From assembly GCF_002017865.1 (NCBI RefSeq), contig NZ_MTJN01000002.1, positions 1,116,001 through 1,180,000 of the forward strand: 64,000 nucleotides of DNA. Reading direction: 5' to 3'. Of the stretch, positions 55,207-64,000 are shown in pieces. The DNA is from Rhodoferax fermentans. GTDB lineage: Bacteria; Pseudomonadota; Gammaproteobacteria; Burkholderiales; Burkholderiaceae_C. Position 1 is the first letter of the stretch. The number at the start of each line of letters is the position of its first letter. Both the position numbers and the translations under genes were made by a program. The notes beneath the pieces are model-generated. The model was not told the origin of the DNA. It saw only the letters and a list, made by a program, of their open reading frames with translations, and searched no databases.

Positions 55207-58206
55207 ATGAAACGGATGCTGATCAACGCCACCCAGGCGGAGGAACGCCGCCTGGCGGTGGTGGACGGGCAAAAACTGCTCGACTACGAGATCGAGATTG
55301 AAGGACGCGAACAACGCAAGGGCAACATCTACAAAGCCGTGGTGACCCGCGTCGAGCCCTCCCTCGAAGCTTGTTTTGTTGACTACGGCGAAGAACGCCA
55401 CGGCTTCTTGCCGTTCAAGGAAATCTCCAAACAGTATTTCCAGGCCAACGTCTCGGTCAGCCAGGCGCGCATCCAGGACGTGATCCGCGAAGGCCAGGAA
55501 CTGCTGATCCAGGTCGAAAAAGAAGAACGTGGCAACAAGGGGGCGGCACTCACCACTTTTGTGTCACTCGCTGGTCGTTATGTGGTGCTGATGCCCAACA
55601 ACCCTCGTGGGGGTGGTGTGAGCCGCCGCATCGAGGGTGAAGACCGCGCTGAACTCAAAGAAGCGCTGGACCAGCTCGAATACCCCAACGGCATGAGCAT
55701 CATTGCCCGCACCGCCGGCATCGGCCGCAGTGCGCCTGAGTTGCAATGGGACTTGAACTACCTGCTCAAGCTCTGGAGCGCGATTGACGGCGCTGCCAAG
55801 GGTGGCAAGGGCGCCTTCCTGATCTACCAGGAATCGTCTCTGGTGATCCGCGCGATCCGCGACTACTTCAACAACGACATCGGCGACATCCTGATCGACA
55901 CCGATGACGTGTACGAACAGGCCCAGCAGTTCATGGCGCATGTGATGCCGGAACACGCAGCCCGCGTCAAACGTTACCGTGACGACGCCCCGCTGTTCAG
56001 CCGTTTCCAGATCGAACACCAGATCGAAACCGCCTACGCCCGCACCGTGACCCTGCCGTCCGGCGGCGCCATCGTGATCGACCACACCGAAGCATTGGTG
56101 TCGGTGGACGTCAACTCGGCACGCGCCATCAAGGGTGGCGACATCGAAGAAACCGCGACCCGCACCAACCTGGAAGCCGCCGACGAAGTGGCGCGCCAGG
56201 CCCGTCTGCGTGACTTGGGCGGCCTGATCGTGATCGACTTCATCGACATGGAAGAAAGCCGCAACCGCCGCGAGGTCGAAAACCGCCTGCGCGACGCGCT
56301 GCGCCAAGACCGCGCACGGGTGCAGTTTGCCTCCATCAGCAAATTTGGCCTGATGGAAATGAGCCGCCAGCGCCTGCGCCCGGCCCTCAGCGAAGGTGCA
56401 TCGATTCCCTGCCCGCGCTGCGGTGGCTCCGGCCACATCCGCGACACCGAAAGCTCGGCACTGCAGATTTTGCGCATCATCCAGGAAGAGTCTTTGAAGG
56501 ACAACACCGCATCGGTGCTGTGCCAAGTGCCGGTCGAAGTGGCCTCGTTCCTGCTGAACGAAAAACGCGGCGAAATCGCCAAGATCGAACTCAAACAGCG
56601 CATCAACGTGCTGATGGTGCCCAACAAGTCGATGGAAACGCCCAACTACAAGTTGGAACGCCTGAAACACGACGACCCGCGCCTGGACAACATCACCGCC
56701 AGCTACTCGATGGCCGAAGAGGTTGAAGATGCCACTGCGGTGACACGCCGCGCCCAGGAACCCACCAACCGGCAAACCCCGGTCATCAAAGGTGTGTTGC
56801 CCGATGCTCCGGCACCGGTGGCACCGCCCAAACCGGCACCGGTCAGCCCAGCACCTGCTGCGGCGCAACAGCCCCCCAAAGCGCCGGTCGCCGCACCGGT
56901 CGTGGCCGAAAAAGGCTTTTTTGGCTGGCTCAAGAACCTGTTTGCCCCGGCACCGGTCGCCAGCCCTGCACCCAAGGCAGCGCCAGCCCCTGCCAACGAC
57001 AAAACAGACGGACGCGGTCCACAAGCCGGTGGCCGCTCGGGCCGCGACGGCAACCGCCGCAACGAAGCCCGGGGTGATCGCCCCGAAGGTGGACGCGGTC
57101 CGCGCGGTGAGGGTCGTAACGGCCGCGCCGGCGCAGAAGGTCGTTCCGAAGCTCGCCCGGAAGGCCGTGCCGATGGCCGCCAAGACAACCGTGGTAACCG
57201 CAATGAGCGCGGCAACCGGACCGAGCGCGGTGAACGCCCAGAACGGGGTGAGCGCAACGAGCGCGGCCCACGCAATGAGCGCCCGGACAGCCAGGTCAAC
57301 GCCCTAGCCCCCGAGGCTGGCCGTTTGGACACCAATGCCCAGGTGAGCACCGAAGGCGGTGAGGCCAGCCGCAACGAGCCCCGCCAGGAGCGCAACGGCC
57401 GCAACCAGCGCGGTGACCGCCGTCCACCGCGTGGCCCACGCACCGAAGCCGACGGTCGGCCAACGACCGACCTGGCAGAAGCCAGCAGCAGCCCGGTGAC
57501 GGCTGACAACGAAACCAACGCTGATGACAACCAGCCTGCGGTGGACCAGGCCGACCGAGGCGAGTCTGCACCCCGGGAAAAACGCTCACGTGACCGCTAT
57601 GGCCGTGAACGCAAACCACGTGGTGAACGTACCGAACGCCCGGCAGCAGACAACGTCGAGGGCAGCGAGGCGCCCAACGCCCGGCCCGTGAACGCAGAGT
57701 CCGAAACCGAGCTGCAAGACACACCCCGCAAGTCGTACTTCAGCACACCTGCCGTGACCAGTGCGCCCGCTGTGGCTACAGCAGCCCCGGTGGCTGCTGA
57801 GCCAGTCGCCGTAGCCGCTGTCGCCGAGGTGCAACCACCCGTGGCCGCCGTGGCTCCGGCTCCCGTGGCCGCGCCAGCGCCGGTGTTGCCGACGCCGGTT
57901 GCTGCAGCACCCGTGCCAGCGCCCAGCGCTGCTGCGAGTACGGGCATGCCCAAGGTGGTGCCTTACAGCCTGCCATTGGAAGAACTGGCACAGTTGGCGC
58001 AAAACAGTGGTTTGAACTGGGTCTCTTCCGACGCCGAGAAAGTGGCTGCCGCCCAGGCCGCCATTGCGGCCCAGCCTGAACCGGTGCGGGTGGTGCGTGA
58101 ACGTCCAGCCCCTGTGGTGATGGACGAGCGCCCGCTGGTGCTGGTGGAAACCCGGCGTGACCTGCGCAACACGACCCTGCCATTCGAGCAATCAGAAGTG
58201 CGCTAA
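55207..58206 (+). CDS. rne: Ribonuclease E
   Basis: 999-residue endoribonuclease that starts mRNA decay and processes rRNA and tRNA. The S1 domain is at about 35-120 and the catalytic DNase I-like domain is about 280-400. SVDVNSARAIKGGDIEETA and LIVIDFIDMEESRNRREVE (quoted cores) carry the Mg2+-binding aspartates. The Zn-link CPRCGGSGHIRD is near residue 401. After about 510 the protein is a disordered Pro/Ala- then Arg/Glu/Asn/Gly-rich tail with repeats such as NERGNRTERGERPERGER, likely the degradosome and RNA-binding scaffold. Strong AAGGAAAG Shine-Dalgarno. Confidence 0.96.
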   Translation: MKRMLINATQAEERRLAVVDGQKLLDYEIEIEGREQRKGNIYKAVVTRVEPSLEACFVDYGEERHGFLPFKEISKQYFQANVSVSQARIQDVIREGQELLIQVEKEERGNKGAALTTFVSLAGRYVVLMPNNPRGGGVSRRIEGEDRAELKEALDQLEYPNGMSIIARTAGIGRSAPELQWDLNYLLKLWSAIDGAAKGGKGAFLIYQESSLVIRAIRDYFNNDIGDILIDTDDVYEQAQQFMAHVMPEHAARVKRYRDDAPLFSRFQIEHQIETAYARTVTLPSGGAIVIDHTEALVSVDVNSARAIKGGDIEETATRTNLEAADEVARQARLRDLGGLIVIDFIDMEESRNRREVENRLRDALRQDRARVQFASISKFGLMEMSRQRLRPALSEGASIPCPRCGGSGHIRDTESSALQILRIIQEESLKDNTASVLCQVPVEVASFLLNEKRGEIAKIELKQRINVLMVPNKSMETPNYKLERLKHDDPRLDNITASYSMAEEVEDATAVTRRAQEPTNRQTPVIKGVLPDAPAPVAPPKPAPVSPAPAAAQQPPKAPVAAPVVAEKGFFGWLKNLFAPAPVASPAPKAAPAPANDKTDGRGPQAGGRSGRDGNRRNEARGDRPEGGRGPRGEGRNGRAGAEGRSEARPEGRADGRQDNRGNRNERGNRTERGERPERGERNERGPRNERPDSQVNALAPEAGRLDTNAQVSTEGGEASRNEPRQERNGRNQRGDRRPPRGPRTEADGRPTTDLAEASSSPVTADNETNADDNQPAVDQADRGESAPREKRSRDRYGRERKPRGERTERPAADNVEGSEAPNARPVNAESETELQDTPRKSYFSTPAVTSAPAVATAAPVAAEPVAVAAVAEVQPPVAAVAPAPVAAPAPVLPTPVAAAPVPAPSAAASTGMPKVVPYSLPLEELAQLAQNSGLNWVSSDAEKVAAAQAAIAAQPEPVRVVRERPAPVVMDERPLVLVETRRDLRNTTLPFEQSEVR

Positions 58207-58211
58207 GCCCG

Positions 58212-58227
58212 CATCCCGAAAGGGATG
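58212..58227 (+). other. GAAA-tetraloop hairpin after rne
   Basis: CATCCC-GAAA-GGGATG at 58212-58227, 5 bp after the rne stop and 9 bp ahead of the main terminator. It probably forms a tandem 3' structure with it. Confidence 0.6.
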
Positions 58228-58235
58228 TTTGCTAT

Positions 58236-58267
58236 CAAAAAAGGGCACCTGAGGTGCCCTTTTTTTG
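58236..58267. terminator. Bidirectional terminator between rne and the GGDEF gene
   Basis: AAAAAGGGCACC-TGA-GGTGCCCTTTTT symmetry (58237-58266), with T-runs on both strands. It serves both rne (plus) and the convergent GGDEF gene (minus). Confidence 0.93.
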
Positions 58268-58281
58268 TTGGGTGTTGGTTC

Positions 58282-59343
58282 TCAAGCTGCCGCAGCTTCC
58301 TCTGTCAGGACAGGCACAGGCCCAAAAAAACCACGCCGCACCAGCCCGAGATGGCTGCAGGCTTTGTTGCCACCACCACGGCGCGCAAAGTCCACTGCCC
58401 GCGCGGTGTTCTCAAGCGCACTCGCGGGGGAGTCATCGGCCCGCACGGTGGTGAAGCCACTGCTCACGGTGACACGGCCCACCAGCGGAAAACGGGTTTT
58501 CTCCACATTGGCACGCAGCCGCTCAAACGCCGCCAGCACCAAGGCCTCATCGGGGCAATGCAACAACACCCCATAACTGTCACCGCCAAAGTGGTAGAGA
58601 CGGTCATAAGTCCTGAAGGTGCTGCTCATCACACGCGCGACCTGCTGCAGCACGTCCTGCATCGCTGCATAACCGTGTTTATCGCTGATCAAGCCATAGT
58701 TGTCGATCGACACCGAACCGAGCCAGTAGTTGGCAGGCACGCGGTGGCGGCGCTCCTGCTCACCCACGCTGTCCATGGGCGGCAGGATGCCGTCCAGGTC
58801 TTCGAGAACCGCACTGTAAAACGCATCGTCCAGCGATTTGCGATTGAGCAGCCCGGTCAGTGGGTCGCGGTCACTGTATTCCAGCAGGCTGTACATGTTG
58901 CGGTAAATCTGGCGCAGGGCATCCACCAGGGCCAGACTGTCTGCGTCCAGGGCCGCGTCCGAATGTAACTCCAGCACACCGGCATCTTCTTGCCGTGAGT
59001 CCGAGAACAAGGGCAACAGGGTGATACGCGGACCTTCCGGTCCGGCCCAGGCCACCTCGACCCGCTCACGGGTTTCGAGGCAACGCAGCCGGTCAGAGGC
59101 GTCTTCGAGCTTCATCAAGGTCTGGAAATCAACCCGCTGCGGGTCAATCACACGGCCACCCCCTTTGGCGTCGAGCCGGGCCACATCGAGCCAGCGGCTG
59201 ACGCCCTCCTCGCGCACCACACGGGCGATGACGATGCGCTCCAGGGGCAACAGATCAATCAGCGCTTTGGACAGCGTGAGCTCCAGGAGATCACGGTCAC
59301 GGTGACTGGTCAGCTTGACAATGTGTTCGATGAATGTGCTCAT
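58282..59343 (-). CDS. GGDEF-domain protein with degenerate active site (GGDSY)
   Basis: 353 residues. The N-terminal half (about 1-150) is GAF-like in pattern, without a membrane helix. The GGDEF domain begins at DRDPLTGLLNRKSL (158-171). The signature is GGDSY (253-257), where the second acidic residue is Ser and Phe is Tyr. The inhibitory c-di-GMP site RxxD is kept at the right spacing (Arg244, Asp247). It may thus be a weak or inactive cyclase or a c-di-GMP receptor. The ATG at 59343 is preferred. It stands alone downstream of hemY. Confidence 0.85.
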   Translation of the reverse strand: MSTFIEHIVKLTSHRDRDLLELTLSKALIDLLPLERIVIARVVREEGVSRWLDVARLDAKGGGRVIDPQRVDFQTLMKLEDASDRLRCLETRERVEVAWAGPEGPRITLLPLFSDSRQEDAGVLELHSDAALDADSLALVDALRQIYRNMYSLLEYSDRDPLTGLLNRKSLDDAFYSAVLEDLDGILPPMDSVGEQERRHRVPANYWLGSVSIDNYGLISDKHGYAAMQDVLQQVARVMSSTFRTYDRLYHFGGDSYGVLLHCPDEALVLAAFERLRANVEKTRFPLVGRVTVSSGFTTVRADDSPASALENTARAVDFARRGGGNKACSHLGLVRRGFFGPVPVLTEEAAAA

Positions 59344-59420
59344 GCGCAAATCATAGACTCGAACGCTGTTCAAGTCACGCAATTGCTTTGCCGCACACAT
59401 GGAGCGGGCCTGGCAGGCCC

Positions 59421-60725
59421 TCAGGGGCTCAGATTTTTGCGGCGCAAGGTGACCTGGGCCGCGTTTCTCCAGGCCAGCAACGCCTGGGCCTCGTCACCCT
59501 GGCGTTGCGCCAGTTCGGCCTGGACCTGCCAGGCACGGGTCAACAAACCGGCATCACTGAGCCGAGGCAGGGCCTGGCGGATCAGCTGTTGCGCCTTGCC
59601 CCAGAGCTGCAGGTGCAGGCAGGCCACACCGGCCAGGTACTGCAGGTCGGCGTCCCCGGGTGCGGCCAGCTGGGCCTGTTCGATACGAGACAGCCACTGC
59701 TTGTCGATGTCTTCCCCGGCGGCAGAAAAGCCGTTTTCCATCACCCGGATCAGGAAAACCTTCTGATCAGGATCCAGCCCTTGTTTAGATTGGGTCATGC
59801 GCTCCCAAACCGGTAGCAACCAGGCAAATGCCTGATCCACGGCACCACCCATCCGCAGCAGGCGGCCAGCGGCCGACAGCGCCACCTCTGGCACGTTCTG
59901 CTCCAGCGGGTCCAGCTGCGCCCAGACCGCCGCAAGTTGTTCGGGCTCCTGGGTGGTCTGGATGTACTCCAGCGCCAGCGCCCGCTGCAGGCTCAGCGCC
60001 GCGCTACCTGAAAACGCCTTGTGTTTGACCAGCAGACGCGCGGTTTCCAAGGCCAGATCGTTCTGCCCGGCCAGGCGCGCCACTTTCAGCCGCAAACGCA
60101 GCGCCACGGTTCGGCGTGCCACACCGGCGGGCAACTGCGCCAGCCAGTCCAGCGCGGCAGCGGGGTCGCGCTCTTCCAGCGACCAACGCAGCGCGCGCAG
60201 CTGCAGGCCATCGCGGGTGCCACTGGCTTCGGCGCTGGCCGACTGGAGCAGCGCCTGCTGGAAGTGCATCTCGCGCGCTGCCTTGTCTTGCAAAGCTTGT
60301 GAGCTTTCGGCCGCCAGCAGATGTGCCATGACCCGCAGCCGGGGTGCATCGGGCCAGAGTTCACCACTGCGTGTCATGACCGCTTCGCGCGCCAGCACCA
60401 GCTCGGCAGCCTTGCGGGCGCGGATAAAACGCCCGGCCACCAGATGCGACAAGGCATCGAGCAAGGCCGAGTGCATGATGCGCTCCTGGTAACGCAGCCG
60501 CCAGGAACGGGCCTGCCCCGGCATGGCAAACAGCGCGGACAGCGCCTTGAGTGCCACATGCAGCAGTGCAAACACCAGCAGCAGGGTCAGAATCGCCAGA
60601 TTAAGCGACACATCCACCCGGTGCGGTGGCCAGAACACGGTGATGGTGCCGGGGTTGGTGCTGGCAAACAGCGCCAACGCTACCGCCACCCCAAACAGCC
60701 CCAGGAACCACAAGGTGAGCCGCAT
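59421..60725 (-). CDS. hemY: HemY, heme-biosynthesis-associated TPR protein
   Basis: 434-residue inner-membrane protein. Two N-terminal helices (about residues 3-21 and 40-62) form the HemY N domain, followed by TPR-like helical repeats (about 100-430). It is encoded after hemX in the proteobacterial hemCDXY arrangement. It is not the protoporphyrinogen oxidase also called HemY in Gram-positives. Role unproven, probably a scaffold for heme enzymes. It follows hemX by 3 bp. Confidence 0.92.
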   Translation of the reverse strand: MRLTLWFLGLFGVAVALALFASTNPGTITVFWPPHRVDVSLNLAILTLLLVFALLHVALKALSALFAMPGQARSWRLRYQERIMHSALLDALSHLVAGRFIRARKAAELVLAREAVMTRSGELWPDAPRLRVMAHLLAAESSQALQDKAAREMHFQQALLQSASAEASGTRDGLQLRALRWSLEERDPAAALDWLAQLPAGVARRTVALRLRLKVARLAGQNDLALETARLLVKHKAFSGSAALSLQRALALEYIQTTQEPEQLAAVWAQLDPLEQNVPEVALSAAGRLLRMGGAVDQAFAWLLPVWERMTQSKQGLDPDQKVFLIRVMENGFSAAGEDIDKQWLSRIEQAQLAAPGDADLQYLAGVACLHLQLWGKAQQLIRQALPRLSDAGLLTRAWQVQAELAQRQGDEAQALLAWRNAAQVTLRRKNLSP

Positions 60726-60728
60726 GGC

Positions 60729-61811
60729 TTAGCGCCCCGCTGCCGCTGTGGCCAGCACCGCCAGGGTGTCGTCCACGCGAGGAATTTTGAGCTGGCGCAT
60801 CTGCAGCTGCACCTGCTGAAGCAGCGTCGTTGCCACACGGGTGCTGCGCGCGCGCTCATCAAAATACTTGCTCAGACTGTCCTGCGCCACACCCAAATCA
60901 GCGCGGGCGGCATCGACCTGGCGCGACAACAGGCCCAGGCGGGCGTTGAGTAACTTGAGCTTGAGGTTCTCACGCACAAAAAACGACTGTTCGGGCGACA
61001 ACAGGGCGGCGTCTGGGGACTCGATGCGGCTCACCCGCACCAGGTTGCGTGCCTCCCCCAGCACCTGTTGCAAGGCCTGTTGCCACTGGTCCAGTGGTTT
61101 GGAGGCCGCCGTTTGTGGCTTGTCGGCCATCTTGTGCAAAGGCATCACCGCATTGGCCAGCGGCAGCTCATCGGCCAGGCGCACCAGCTCGTCAAGCTTG
61201 ACCAGCATGCTCGGGGTGTCACTCACCGCCGCTGACTTGACACGTTCGATGTCACGCGCCAGCGCACGCTGCAGCAATGCCAGGCGCGGCTGGGCGGCAC
61301 GTGCCACCCGCTGATCGGCACTTTTGAGCGCCGCCAGCAGCGGCTCGACCGTGCCGGTCAACTCCGCCTGCTGCTGCGCCAGACGCAGGGCCGCCTCGAT
61401 ATCCACCACCAGGTTTTCGTCACGCGAGCGCGACAGGCTTTGCATCAGTTCATCAAGCTGACTGCGCTGCAGGGCCACCTCACTCAGGCGCGCATCGAGC
61501 ACCGCAACCCGGGTCACAGTCTCCTGTGCCATCGCCAAGGCCTGCTTGGACAGGGCCTGAGCTTCTTGTGACTTGCCCTGGGCGTCGGCGCTTTGCATCG
61601 CCAGTTGTTCCTGGATGTTGCTGACCTTCTGCCACAGCAGCACCGTCGCCAGCACACAAATCACCAGCAAGGCACCCAGCCAGAGCAGGGGGTTGCGGCC
61701 TGGCGCCACAGCGGCTTGGGTGGGGCTGGCGGGCTGCGGAGCAGCCTCGGCCGCTGCCGGGTCCGGAGGCACATTCACGCCGTTGGCATCTGTTGGATTG
61801 ACATGGGTCAT
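60729..61811 (-). CDS. hemX: HemX, uroporphyrinogen-III C-methyltransferase-like membrane protein
   Basis: 360-residue protein of the HemX family. A short cytoplasmic Ala/Pro-rich N-terminus is followed by one membrane helix (NPLLWLGALLVICVLATVLLW, core LLWLGALLVICVLATV, about 42-57). A long coiled-coil periplasmic region follows (many heptads: LSKQALAMAQETVTRVAVLD and so on). It lacks the SAM-binding motifs of true methyltransferases, so the annotation name is historical. Its start overlaps the hemD stop. Confidence 0.9.
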   Translation of the reverse strand: MTHVNPTDANGVNVPPDPAAAEAAPQPASPTQAAVAPGRNPLLWLGALLVICVLATVLLWQKVSNIQEQLAMQSADAQGKSQEAQALSKQALAMAQETVTRVAVLDARLSEVALQRSQLDELMQSLSRSRDENLVVDIEAALRLAQQQAELTGTVEPLLAALKSADQRVARAAQPRLALLQRALARDIERVKSAAVSDTPSMLVKLDELVRLADELPLANAVMPLHKMADKPQTAASKPLDQWQQALQQVLGEARNLVRVSRIESPDAALLSPEQSFFVRENLKLKLLNARLGLLSRQVDAARADLGVAQDSLSKYFDERARSTRVATTLLQQVQLQMRQLKIPRVDDTLAVLATAAAGR

Positions 61812-62626
61812 GCCAATGATTCTATCGAGGCAAGAACATGGGCCAAGGTCGGGCGTGACTCACACACCATGGCAAAGCCCAGATCACGCGCGGCCTGAGC
61901 AATCCGGGCATGGGTGGCCAGGGCACGCGCCTGCGCCCAGCTCTGGCCAGGCAGCAGGCTGGACAAATGGCCCACCGCCTCGGCGCTGCTGAACAACCAG
62001 ACGGAGCCATCGCTGGCGGCTTGTGTTGCCAGGGCACGTTCAGTCGGGCCCCACACTGGCGCGCCGCGCTGGTAAGCCACGACAAAATCCACCTCGACCC
62101 CGGCCTGGCGCAGGGTTTGCGCCAGCCAGTCGCGGCCCACCCCGGGTGTGGCGGGCTGGTCGACACTGTCAGGCTTGTCGCCGTCGTCGTCTCGGGTATC
62201 ACCACGCACAATCAAGACCCGGGCGCCAGGACCCACCTGGCCCTGCACCTGTTGCCACAGCGCTTCGGAGTCAAACTGGCCGCCATCGGCGGGTGGCGCA
62301 TCCACCCTCTGCGCGGGCAGGCCCTGCGCCAGCAAGGCTGCGTGGGTGCCGGGGCCTGTGCACCACGCTCTTGTTTCAGGAGCTATCCTCCCTTTGTATA
62401 AAAGGGCTGCAGCCTGATTGGATGCAAAAAAATGATTGACCGCGTGGTTGCTGACAAACATCACGGCGGTGTAGTCGCGCCAATGCTGGCCGACGGCCTG
62501 CAGCGCCGATGTGTCGGCAAGGGCGCTGGTTTCCAGCAGCGGCAGGGCCAGCGCCTCACAGTGCGGAGAGAGCAACTTGACCCAACGCGCAGCCTGTGGC
62601 TGCACCCGGGTCACGATCACACGCAT
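61808..62626 (-). CDS. hemD: Uroporphyrinogen-III synthase
   Basis: 272-residue enzyme that cyclises hydroxymethylbilane to uroporphyrinogen III. Sequence conservation in this family is low; VIVTRVQPQAARWV at the start, the FVSNHAVNHFF segment, the CTGPGTHAALLAQGLPAQRV region and VWLFSSAEAVGHL support the call, together with its place between hemC and hemX. Residues about 69-85 are encoded by a palindromic repeat (62372-62421) and look inserted in the first domain just after NHFFA. It overlaps hemX by four bases. Confidence 0.92.
   Translation of the reverse strand: MRVIVTRVQPQAARWVKLLSPHCEALALPLLETSALADTSALQAVGQHWRDYTAVMFVSNHAVNHFFASNQAAALLYKGRIAPETRAWCTGPGTHAALLAQGLPAQRVDAPPADGGQFDSEALWQQVQGQVGPGARVLIVRGDTRDDDGDKPDSVDQPATPGVGRDWLAQTLRQAGVEVDFVVAYQRGAPVWGPTERALATQAASDGSVWLFSSAEAVGHLSSLLPGQSWAQARALATHARIAQAARDLGFAMVCESRPTLAHVLASIESLA
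62372..62421 (-). repeat. Dispersed palindromic repeat inside hemD
   Basis: On the minus strand: CCAATCAGGCTGCAGCCC, hairpin arms CCCTTT (62406-62401, minus strand) and AAAGGG (62395-62390, minus strand), then AGGATAGCTCCTGAAAC. Translated in frame as HemD residues about 69-85 with no stop. Confidence 0.75.
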
Positions 62627-62629
62627 GGC

Positions 62630-63577
62630 TTATTGCCCGATCAGGGCCTTGTCCAAATGGTCGAGGCGGCCACCTTGGGCCAGCACACCGGCCTTCAACG
62701 CGTCAGCCACACGCTGGCCCAAGGCCGCAGCGCTGGCCTGGTCCGTGACCGGTCCGGTGGCATTCGCGCGCACCAGCGGCAGCTTGTTCTCGGTGTCACC
62801 CCAGGCGGCGTTGATGGTCAGCACATCACCTTGCAGCGTGGCAAAGGCAGCCAGCGGCATCGAGCAGCTGCCGCCCATGGCGCGGCTCACCGCACGTTCG
62901 GCCGCCACCGCGAGCCAGGTCGGCTGGTGGATCAGCGGGGTGAGTGCGGCGGTGATCTCGGTGCCGTCGGTGCGTACCTCGATGCCTAGTGCGCCTTGGC
63001 CAGCGGCGGGCAGCATCACTTCGGGCTCGAAAATGTCACGGATGCGGTCTTCGAGCTTCAAGCGCTTGAGGCCGGCAGCGGCCAGCACAATCGCGTCATA
63101 TTGGCCTTCGTCGAGCTTGCGCAGGCGGGTATCGAGGTTGCCACGCAAGGGCTCGATCTTGAGGTCCGGGCGCAGCGCACGCAGCAATGCGACGCGACGC
63201 AGGCTGGAGGTACCCACCACCGCGCCTTGCGGCAGCGCGGCCAGGTTGGCGTAACGGGGCGAGACAAAAGCGTCGCGCGGGTCTTCGCGCTCCATCACAC
63301 AGGCCAGGGCAAAACCAGGGGGCAGCTCCATGGGCACATCCTTGAGTGAATGCACCGCCAGGTCGGCACTGCCGGCCTCCAGCGCCACCTCCAGCTCTTT
63401 CACAAACAGACCCTTGCCACCGACTTGGCTCAAGGCGCGGTCCAGAATCTGGTCACCCAGGGTGGTCATACCCAGAATGCTGACCGTATGACCCATACCC
63501 GTCAAAATGGCCTGTACATGCTCAGCCTGCCACATGGCCAAGCGACTTTCTCTGGTGGCAATCGTGAATGTGCTCAT
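62630..63577 (-). CDS. hemC: Hydroxymethylbilane synthase (porphobilinogen deaminase)
   Basis: 315-residue enzyme that polymerises four porphobilinogens in heme/siroheme synthesis. [19 protein letters not shown] at the start, [14 protein letters not shown] with the catalytic Asp (about residue 80), [11 protein letters not shown] and the dipyrromethane-cofactor Cys in [12 protein letters not shown] (about residue 237) are all seen. First gene of hemCDXY, divergent from ppc. Confidence 0.97.
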   Translation of the reverse strand: MSTFTIATRESRLAMWQAEHVQAILTGMGHTVSILGMTTLGDQILDRALSQVGGKGLFVKELEVALEAGSADLAVHSLKDVPMELPPGFALACVMEREDPRDAFVSPRYANLAALPQGAVVGTSSLRRVALLRALRPDLKIEPLRGNLDTRLRKLDEGQYDAIVLAAAGLKRLKLEDRIRDIFEPEVMLPAAGQGALGIEVRTDGTEITAALTPLIHQPTWLAVAAERAVSRAMGGSCSMPLAAFATLQGDVLTINAAWGDTENKLPLVRANATGPVTDQASAAALGQRVADALKAGVLAQGGRLDHLDKALIGQ

Positions 63578-63628
63578 AAGTGTGTGGCGCGTAGCCGTAA
63601 CCTTTTTGTAATAGCGATGCAGTCGAGA

Positions 63629-63638
63629 ATGCTAGCAT
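63629..63638. promoter_or_regulatory. Palindrome in the hemC-ppc divergent promoter region
   Basis: ATGCTAGCAT, a perfect 10-bp palindrome midway between the divergent hemC and ppc starts. It may be an operator or chance. Confidence 0.25.
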
Positions 63639-63658
63639 GAGTCTTGCTTGAAAATAGC

Positions 63659-64000
63659 ATGCTCAACCACAGAACTGCCATGACAAAAACCAGCTCCCCA
63701 CGCCCCAAAACCAGCCCCATCAGCACCGAGCAACCCCTGATCGACGACATCCGCCTGCTGGGTCGCATTCTGGGTGACGTGATTCGCGAGCAAGAGGGCG
63801 AGGCCGCCTTTGAACTGGTCGAGAAAATCCGCCAGTTGTCCGTCGCGTTTCGCCGTGATGCCGACCACGAGGCCGACAAGGCCCTGAGCAAGCTGCTCAA
63901 GTCGCTCAGCGGGGACAAAACCGTGAGTGTGGTGCGTGCCTTCACCTATTTCAGCCACCTGGCCAACCTGGCCGAGGACCGCCACCACATCCGCCGCCGC
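63659..64000 (+). CDS. ppc: Phosphoenolpyruvate carboxylase, 5' part
   Basis: First 114 codons; the gene continues past the window. The N-terminal family sequence is visible: [22 protein letters not shown], then [15 protein letters not shown] and [20 protein letters not shown] (quoted in parts; the last includes the ANLAEDRHH block). The enzyme makes oxaloacetate from PEP, feeding the TCA cycle. The ATG at 63659 or the in-frame ATG at 63680 starts it; the conserved region begins well after both. Divergent from hemC. Confidence 0.93.
   Translation, partial: MLNHRTAMTKTSSPRPKTSPISTEQPLIDDIRLLGRILGDVIREQEGEAAFELVEKIRQLSVAFRRDADHEADKALSKLLKSLSGDKTVSVVRAFTYFSHLANLAEDRHHIRRR

Noticed and set aside
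55564..57183. A 539-codon minus-strand frame within rne
   Set aside because: Shadow of the RNase E catalytic domain and tail; composition is unlike a folded protein.
59770..59800. CCAGCCCTTGTTTAGATTGGG in hemY as a repeat copy
   Set aside because: The second arm is not complementary and the tail is absent.

Overview
The window looks like a chromosomal core segment of a betaproteobacterium of the order Burkholderiales, most likely family Comamonadaceae (Rhodoferax/Polaromonas-like). This rests on GC-rich codon use, on gene orders typical of that group (mdh/gntR/sdhCDAB-sdhE-gltA; leuC-ecnA-leuD-leuB-asd-fimV-truA-trpFBA-accD; lepA-lepB-rnc-era-recO-pdxJ-acpS-nagZ; rpoE-rseA-rseB-degP; rpmF-plsX-fabH-fabD-fabG-acpP-fabF; hemCDXY), and on a family of short palindromic repeats scattered between and inside genes. 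The genus is an inference. I see no insertion sequence, prophage, CRISPR array, rRNA or tRNA gene.

Layout. 1-8.4 kb: TCA-cycle block, with a CoA-ester lyase and malate dehydrogenase on the minus strand, divergent from a GntR regulator followed by sdhCDAB, sdhE and gltA, closed by a strong terminator. 8.7-22 kb: leucine, aspartate-family and tryptophan biosynthesis (LysR regulator, leuC, an entericidin-like lipoprotein, leuD, leuB, asd), the polar hub protein FimV, truA, trpF-trpB-trpA and accD. 22-30 kb: TfoX-domain protein, YggT, lysS, a YgjP-like peptidase, an unknown membrane protein, then a cyclic-di-GMP-I riboswitch leading a cheW-mcp pair, and an EamA exporter. 30-39 kb: peptidoglycan recycling (nagZ), acpS, pdxJ, recO, era, rnc, a DUF4845 protein, lepB, lepA; a 35-codon ORF on the opposite strand interrupts this cluster between recO and era. 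39-43.5 kb: envelope-stress module degP/mucD-rseB-rseA-rpoE plus a small membrane protein. 43.5-50 kb: fatty-acid synthesis cluster. 50-54.7 kb: maf, a tetrapyrrole-methylase-family enzyme, sppA, a Rieske protein, a HAD phosphatase, rluC. 54.7-58.2 kb: rne with a long leader. 58.2-64 kb: a degenerate GGDEF protein, hemY-hemX-hemD-hemC, and the 5' end of ppc.

Most interesting signals. (1) The c-di-GMP riboswitch (25947-26031) in front of chemotaxis genes, with a GGDEF protein elsewhere that keeps an RxxD inhibitory-site motif but has GGDSY in place of GGDEF. (2) At least nine copies of a hairpin repeat (arms AGCCCT(T)/(A)AGGGCT followed by a TAGCTA-like tail). Three lie in frame inside coding genes (CoA lyase, rseA, hemD). 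One forms the C-terminus of TrpB and carries the Shine-Dalgarno of trpA, one supplies a start codon and one a stop codon. (3) A GntR operator-like palindrome exactly between the -35 and -10 of the gntR promoter, and two palindromes in front of sdhC. (4) A structured leader of rne.

All calls come from reading the sequence and recalled family knowledge; no database search was run.
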